Part shown: in pieces, positions 59,869 through 64,000 of the stretch
How positions within the stretch are numbered: position 1 is the stretch's first letter
Layout of the letters: each line of letters begins with the position of its first letter
DNA from: Polyangia bacterium
GTDB lineage: Bacteria; Myxococcota_A; Polyangia; Nannocystales; Nannocystaceae
NCBI GenBank assembly: GCA_030424595.1
Contig: JAUHWG010000005.1
Span: 124,001 to 188,000, forward strand
Length of the DNA: 64,000 bases
Direction of reading: 5' to 3'
Program-made: the position numbers and the translations under genes
Notes under the pieces: generated by a model
Databases searched by the model: none
What the model saw: only the letters and a program-made list of their open reading frames with translations
What the model was told of the DNA's origin: nothing

Positions 59869-61160
59869 AGCGAGCCCTTCGGGGTCGTCTTGCCCTTGCC
59901 CTCGCCCTTGCCCGGCGAGAGCGCCTGGCCGGCGCCGAGCTTGCCGAGGAGCAGCGACTCGATCTCGTCGATGCGCTCGCGCAGGGCGTAGGGGTCGTCG
60001 GGGCGGGCGTCGAGGAGGGGGGCGACGCTCGCGGCGAGGGGCTCCAGGTCGCCGAGGTAGGCGCGGAGCGCCTCGGGGTCTTCTTTGAGCCGGAAGAGCT
60101 CCGCCCGCAGCGCGGTCAGGAGCTCGACGTTGCCGCCGAGCGCGGGCTCACCCTCGGGGTGGTGGGTCGCGAAGCGGACCTTCTCGGGCCAGACCGGGCC
60201 GAGGTCCGCGGCGATCGCCCGGATCTTGGCCTCGACAGGCTCCGGGTTGGCGGCGAGGGCCTCGTGCATCGGCGTCGGTCCGTCGATGATCACGCGGGTG
60301 AGGAGGGGTCGGCCGTCGGCCGCGGCGAGGGCGTCGCTGAGGCCGCGGCGGACCTCCTGGAGCAGCTCGTCGACGTCCGCCGCCCCGCTGGCGGAGGCGC
60401 GGACGGTCTCCCAGCGGACGACGTCGACGTCGCGCGGCTCGACCTTGGTGATCACGAGATCGTCGACGTCGATGAGGACGCAGCCCTTGGGCCCGGTCTC
60501 CCGGGCGTGGCGTCCTTGGAGGTTGCCGGGGTAGACGACCCAAGGCGCCGGGCCGGCGCTCAGGACCTCGCGGCGGTGGACGTGGCCGAGGGCCCAGTAC
60601 TCGTAGCCGTGATCGACGAGCTGGCCGACGGTGCAGGGGGCGTAGTTGGCGTGATCGCTGGAGCCTGTGGCGTTGGTGTGGAGGAGGCCGATGTTCAGGA
60701 GGTCGCTGCGGCGGCTCGGGTAGGCCTTGGCGAGGTTGGCCTCGACGCTGCGCTCGCTGTAGCTCTGGCCGTGGACCGCGACCCCGAGATCCTCGAAGAT
60801 CACGGTCTCGGGGGCGTCGGCGGCGAGGATCGTGACGTGCTCCGGCAAAGGCACGGAGCGGGAGATGACCGACTCCGCGTCGTGATTGCCGCGGATCATC
60901 ACGACCCGGGTCGCGCTCTCCCGCAGGCGGCTGAGCTCGCGGACGAAGAAGAGCCCGGTGTTGAAGTCTCGCCAGTCGCCGTCGAAGACGTCGCCGGCGA
61001 GGAGCAGGAGCTCGGCCTCCTGGTCGAGGCAGAGCTGGATCAGGGCCCGGAAGGCGCGGCGGGTCGCGAGGCGAATATCCTCGACCGGCGCACCCTCGAG
61101 GCGTCGGAGGCCGCGGAGGGGGCTGTCGATGTGGAGATCTGCGGCGTGGACGACCCGCAT
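59865..61160 (-). CDS. YhaO-like Mre11/SbcD-type exonuclease
   Basis: 431 residues from ATG 61160 (MRVVHAADLHIDSPL); a frame to 61235 extends over non-family sequence. The metallophosphoesterase motifs are VVHAADLHIDSPL, LLLLAGDVFDGDW, VVMIRGNHDAES, GLLHTNATGSSDH and YWALGHVHRREVL, all in order. It is the nuclease partner of the YhaN-like ATPase, translated first with a four-base overlap. The C-terminus is Lys/Gly-rich. A WYL-domain regulator is divergent, 228 bases away, and may control the pair. YhaO/YhaN are known from Firmicutes and other bacteria as SbcCD-like. Confidence 0.94.
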   Translation of the reverse strand: MRVVHAADLHIDSPLRGLRRLEGAPVEDIRLATRRAFRALIQLCLDQEAELLLLAGDVFDGDWRDFNTGLFFVRELSRLRESATRVVMIRGNHDAESVISRSVPLPEHVTILAADAPETVIFEDLGVAVHGQSYSERSVEANLAKAYPSRRSDLLNIGLLHTNATGSSDHANYAPCTVGQLVDHGYEYWALGHVHRREVLSAGPAPWVVYPGNLQGRHARETGPKGCVLIDVDDLVITKVEPRDVDVVRWETVRASASGAADVDELLQEVRRGLSDALAAADGRPLLTRVIIDGPTPMHEALAANPEPVEAKIRAIAADLGPVWPEKVRFATHHPEGEPALGGNVELLTALRAELFRLKEDPEALRAYLGDLEPLAASVAPLLDARPDDPYALRERIDEIESLLLGKLGAGQALSPGKGEGKGKTTPKGSL

Positions 61161-61388
61161 GCGGGAGGGGACGTTCGCACCTTCGCGATCGAGATGCCAG
61201 GGCTCTCCGCGAAATCCTGATCCCGGGGCCCTCATGGCGGGCGCTGCGGGCTGTGCCTAGGGCGCGTAGGTTGTTAGGATGCGGCCGACCACGGGGCTCC
61301 GCGAACGCCGCGGGGTCGGCGATCTTCGCCCTGAACCCGCAGACCCTGAACCCGCAGACCCGACCGCGAAGCCCGGAGCAAGCATACG

Positions 61389-62393
61389 GTGGCCGACAAG
61401 AACGACTCCTCTCGGACGGTGCAGCAGACCGCGCGCACGATCCTCCGCTTTCTCCGCGACAACCCGGAGGGGACCACGAAGGACGTGCTCTCGAAGCGCG
61501 CCGGGGTCGCGCCGGTGACGGCCCAGCGGGCGCTGAAGTTCATGCGCGAGGAGTGGGACGCCCCGCTCGAGTTTCACCACGGATCCAAGCGCTGGGTGCT
61601 CCACGATCCCAAGTTCACCCTGCCGTTGACGGATCCCGATCCGGAGGACTTGACCGCGGTCGTCTTCGCCTCGGCCCTGCTCGCGCCGGTCGGCGATGAG
61701 GAGCTTAATTCTCGGGTCAAGCGGCTGATCGAGCAGATGGACGACGCCCTCGAGGAGAGCGGGCCGCGGAGCAAGAACGACGCGAAGGTCCGGCCCCGGA
61801 GCGTGACGGCGACGGTGACCACCGGCTCGCAGGTCGACTACCGGATGGTCTCGAAGCTGCTCCTGGCGATCGGCAGCGGCGTCGTCCGGATGGAGTACGA
61901 GAGCCCCTGGGCGAACACCCACAAGACCTACGACATCGAGCCCTGGCAGATCCGGATCCACGACGGGCAGATGTACATGCGGGCCTACTCGCGGACCCAC
62001 GGCGAGGCGCGCTCGTTCCGGGTCGCCCAGGTCACCCACGCGCGGGTCCTGCCGGAGGAGACGCCGCGGGAGACGGTCCCCCCTAAGGACGAGCTGTGGG
62101 GCGGCGGGCCGGCCTACGGGATCGACTCGGATCGCCCGGGGGTCGCGACCGTGCGTCTGCGCGGCGGCGTCGCCCGCTGGGTGGCGCGGATGCTCTGGGA
62201 TCCAGGCCAGGAGGACCGCTGGATCGAGGAGGCCGAGCTGCTCGAGCGCACGGTGCCCTACCACTCGTGCCGGGAGCTCGCCCGCCGCCTGCTCTTCCAC
62301 GCCGACGGCCTCGAGATGATCGAGCCGGAGGAGCTGCGCAACGAGGTCTTCGCCTTCTCGCGCGGGCTCCTAGAGCGCATGGGCGCCGGCTGA
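61389..62393 (+). CDS. WYL-domain transcription regulator
   Basis: 334 residues from GTG 61389. An N-terminal winged helix (RTILRFLRDNPEGTTKDVLS, RAGVAPVTAQRALKFMREEW) precedes a WYL-type domain with RMEYESPWANTHKTYDIEPW and WQIRIHDGQMYMRAY and the WCX-like C-terminus (ATVRLRGGVARWVARMLWDPG). WYL regulators bind nucleic-acid or nucleotide ligands and often control DNA-damage or defence genes (PafBC, BrxR families). It is divergent from yhaO-yhaN across 228 bases with CCTGAACCCGCAGAC repeated twice upstream of the start, so it may respond to DNA damage or phage. Confidence 0.88.
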   Translation: MADKNDSSRTVQQTARTILRFLRDNPEGTTKDVLSKRAGVAPVTAQRALKFMREEWDAPLEFHHGSKRWVLHDPKFTLPLTDPDPEDLTAVVFASALLAPVGDEELNSRVKRLIEQMDDALEESGPRSKNDAKVRPRSVTATVTTGSQVDYRMVSKLLLAIGSGVVRMEYESPWANTHKTYDIEPWQIRIHDGQMYMRAYSRTHGEARSFRVAQVTHARVLPEETPRETVPPKDELWGGGPAYGIDSDRPGVATVRLRGGVARWVARMLWDPGQEDRWIEEAELLERTVPYHSCRELARRLLFHADGLEMIEPEELRNEVFAFSRGLLERMGAG

Positions 62394-62562
62394 GCGGACC
62401 TGCCTTCAGGGCCAGAGACGCTCCGCGCCCGGCTTGATCTCCTCTGGATCACCCGCCCCTGTCAGACTCTCTGAGCAGGGAGGGGCGGACGTGGTGCCCG
62501 CTCCGTGTGGGGAGCGTGCGTGCGGCCTGGAATCCATGCGTGCGCTGCCCACATCCCTGCTC

Positions 62563-62593
62563 TATTTTTGGTTTTTGGTTTTTGGTTTTTGGC
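62563..62593. repeat. 7-bp A/T-rich tandem repeat
   Basis: TTTTTGG units, four copies, starting CTCTATTTTTGG. It is the most T-rich tract in the window, an unusual composition island in this GC-rich sequence. Confidence 0.8.
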
Positions 62594-62873
62594 TGACCGG
62601 CTCTGCTCGGACACAAGATGATGTCCGAAGAGTCAGGACCGCTCCTGGGAAGGTCCTCGGGCTGACAATCGGGTCGCGGCTCGCCGGGCGGGCTCTCACT
62701 CGCTCTTCGCCGGCGTCCTCGGGCGCGAAAGGTCAGGGTAGGGGCGGAGGCCGAGGCGAAGGCCGGTCAAGGGGGGACACCACTCTCTCAGACAGGTCGG
62801 AGCGCGGGTCGCCCCCTTGTTCCAAGGGGTCGATCCGCGTCCTAGACTCGTTCGCGGTGTCCCCCCTCGCCCG

Positions 62874-62981
62874 TCCACCAGCTCGTCCTCCTGTGGAGAG
62901 TGAGCTGAGGATGAGGGCCGCGCTGCTTCCACCAGCTCGTCCTCCTGTGGAGAGTGAGCTGAGGATGAGGGCCGCGCTGCT
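62874..62981. repeat. 54-bp direct repeat, two exact copies
   Basis: Unit starts TCCACCAGCTCGTCCTCCTG; copies at 62874-62927 and 62928-62981, followed by TCTCCACC, a trace of a third. 54 bp is a multiple of three, so a minus-strand frame shows an 18-residue repeat, but flanks are not coding. Confidence 0.92.
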
Positions 62982-63078
62982 TCTCCACCGCATGGCGCCG
63001 CTCGATGGCGATCGTGAGCCCGGCAGTCTTTCAACCTTCGCGGGCTGTGAAGAGCTACTCGTCGGATCGTGGAGGGAT

Positions 63079-63250
63079 GCGCGAGGGCGATCGGGGCGCG
63101 AGGCCAAGCGGAGCGCGAGGGCGATCGGTGCCAAGGACGATCGGTGCGCGAGGAGGATCGAGGCGCGAGGAGGATCGAGGCGCGAGGACGATCGGAGCGC
63201 GAGGACGATCAGAGCGCGAGGACGATCGGAGCGCGAGGACGATCGGAGCG
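63079..63250. repeat. 18-bp imperfect tandem array, about 9 copies
   Basis: Unit GCGCGAGGACGATCGGAG with changes (GAGGATCGAGG, AGGGCGATCGGTG). Copies become more regular toward the right end. Confidence 0.85.
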
Positions 63251-63282
63251 GGAGTGGCGGGAGCGGGAGGAGTACTGGGGCG

Positions 63283-63870
63283 CTAGGCTTTGCGGCTGGT
63301 CGCGAACCAGTTCGGCAGGGTCGGCTCTAGCCCTTCGCCTTCGAGGCGGTCGATCGCCTCTTTCATCTCCTCGAGGGCGGCGCCCTCCGAGTCGAGGAGC
63401 ACGAGGACCGGGTAGGAGCCCTTCTTCGGGTACCAGCGGGCGCGGAGCTCGTTGAACTCCGACATCCGCGTGACCTCGGTCCAGTCTTCTTCCTTGAGCT
63501 CGAAGACCCGGACGTCCTCGATCTGCTCGGCGGGCTGGAGGTTGCCGAGCTCGGCCTCGATCTGCTTGCAGGGGGCGCACCAGTCGGCGCTGAAGAGGAC
63601 GGCGACGCGCTTGCCGTCGGCCTTGGCCTGGGCGTGGAGGCGCTCGAACATCGCCGCGAGGGTCTCGTCGTCGCGGGGGCGGAGGCGGCGGAGGTCGTAG
63701 CCGATCATCTTCGCCGGGGCAGATGCTCCGGCCGCGGGCGACTCCCCGCTCTGGTCCGCGGTCAGGGCGCCCTTGGTCGCGGCGGGGGGTGGGTGGCTCG
63801 GACCGCAGGCGAGGGCGGAGGCGAGGGCGAAGGCGGCGAGAGGAGAGAGGATGTGGCTGCTAGGCGTCAT
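63283..63870 (-). CDS. Thioredoxin-fold lipoprotein
   Basis: 195 residues. The start (63870) gives a lipoprotein signal, AAFALASALACG, lipidated Cys near residue 22. After a spacer, the thioredoxin domain (about 60-185) has VAVLFSADWCAPCKQIEAEL with the redox pair C-A-P-C, and a strand pair PKKGSYPVLVLLDSEG holding the cis-Pro. Such proteins reduce or oxidise disulphides in the periplasm, or deliver haem/copper. Its first 11 bases overlap the end of another minus-strand gene, so it is the second gene of an operon. Confidence 0.92.
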   Translation of the reverse strand: MTPSSHILSPLAAFALASALACGPSHPPPAATKGALTADQSGESPAAGASAPAKMIGYDLRRLRPRDDETLAAMFERLHAQAKADGKRVAVLFSADWCAPCKQIEAELGNLQPAEQIEDVRVFELKEEDWTEVTRMSEFNELRARWYPKKGSYPVLVLLDSEGAALEEMKEAIDRLEGEGLEPTLPNWFATSRKA

Positions 63871-64000
63871 GATCGGCCAGGGGGCTTGCGGTCTCGGGGG
63901 CGCGGGGGCGGGGGCGTTGGCTGGGATCGGCGATGAGCTCGCCGGCGAGGTCCTCTTGGATCCGCGCGCGGACGTCGGCCGCAGGGGTGCCGGCGGCGAG
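63860..64000 (-). CDS. C-terminal end of an upstream protein (5' end outside window)
   Basis: 46 codons are visible, ending in TAG at 63860-63862. The visible peptide has helix-like ADVRARIQEDLAGELIADPS and then a Pro/Arg-rich tail (QRPRPRAPETASPLADHDA). The stop overlaps the thioredoxin-like start by 11 bases, so the two genes are translationally coupled. Nothing identifies the protein. Confidence 0.55.
   Translation of the reverse strand, partial: LAAGTPAADVRARIQEDLAGELIADPSQRPRPRAPETASPLADHDA

Larger units (their letters stand above)
62394..63282. other. 889-base gene-free stretch built of repeats
   Basis: Between the WYL gene stop and the thioredoxin-like gene stop (convergent). It holds the 7-bp, 54-bp and 18-bp repeats listed below. 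Frames on both strands, the longest 298 codons, are composed of the repeats and are not counted as genes. Confidence 0.65.

Noticed and set aside
62434-63330. 298-codon plus-strand frame in the repeat region
   Set aside because: Composed of repeats and Arg/Ser-rich sequence without a domain, overlapping the thioredoxin-like gene's stop.

Overview
The window is very GC-rich, with strong G/C bias at third codon positions. It carries many lipoproteins, a Hanks-type Ser/Thr kinase, a hybrid PAS-GGDEF-EAL protein and dozens of short tandem arrays between genes. This fits a myxobacterium (Myxococcota), most likely the Nannocystis/Plesiocystis side of the phylum. The assignment comes from gene style, not from a marker comparison.

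Left part (1-22.7 kb): a truncated lipoprotein with a retropepsin-like domain; a secreted protein overlapping a YkgJ-type zinc/iron-binding protein; the dnaG-rpoD pair; a tightly packed CPBP protease, HAD phosphatase, nadC, birA run followed by metF; a palindromic mobile element (12583-12738); a radical SAM/SPASM enzyme convergent with a lipoprotein carrying five YGVP repeats; an asparagine synthetase, methyltransferase and flippase-like group; tRNA-Asp(GUC); another methyltransferase; and a PhzF protein.

Middle (22.7-46 kb): a DUF1801 protein with a 163-residue histone-H1-like tail, close to a frataxin (cyaY); tRNA-Val(UAC); a TPR lipoprotein divergent from a Ser/Thr kinase across a near-perfect 28-bp palindrome; xanthine dehydrogenase xdhA-xdhB; an HSDL2-like dehydrogenase; a HsdR-N-like nuclease fold with an altered active site; ttcA; a DUF1244 protein and an HD hydrolase; a FadR/GntR regulator with its operator, overlapping a fatty-acid hydroxylase; the N-end-rule transferase bpt; and an MBL hydrolase.

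Right part (46-64 kb): a DivK-like response regulator; a 959-residue c-di-GMP protein with an apparently degenerate AhpD-like N-terminus; an XRE regulator beside a TonB-dependent receptor; an 800-residue metallophosphoesterase with a GAF-like C-terminus; a yhaO-yhaN (SbcCD-like) pair divergent from a WYL regulator; about 0.9 kb of repeats; and a thioredoxin-like lipoprotein at the edge.

The two most promising themes are the SPASM enzyme with its YGVP-repeat lipoprotein (a possible peptide-modification system) and the intergenic arrays whose units cluster at 10-11 or 21-22 bp, one or two helical turns. The nuclease/WYL neighbourhood at 53-62 kb could be a repair or defence island, but no hallmark defence gene is visible.
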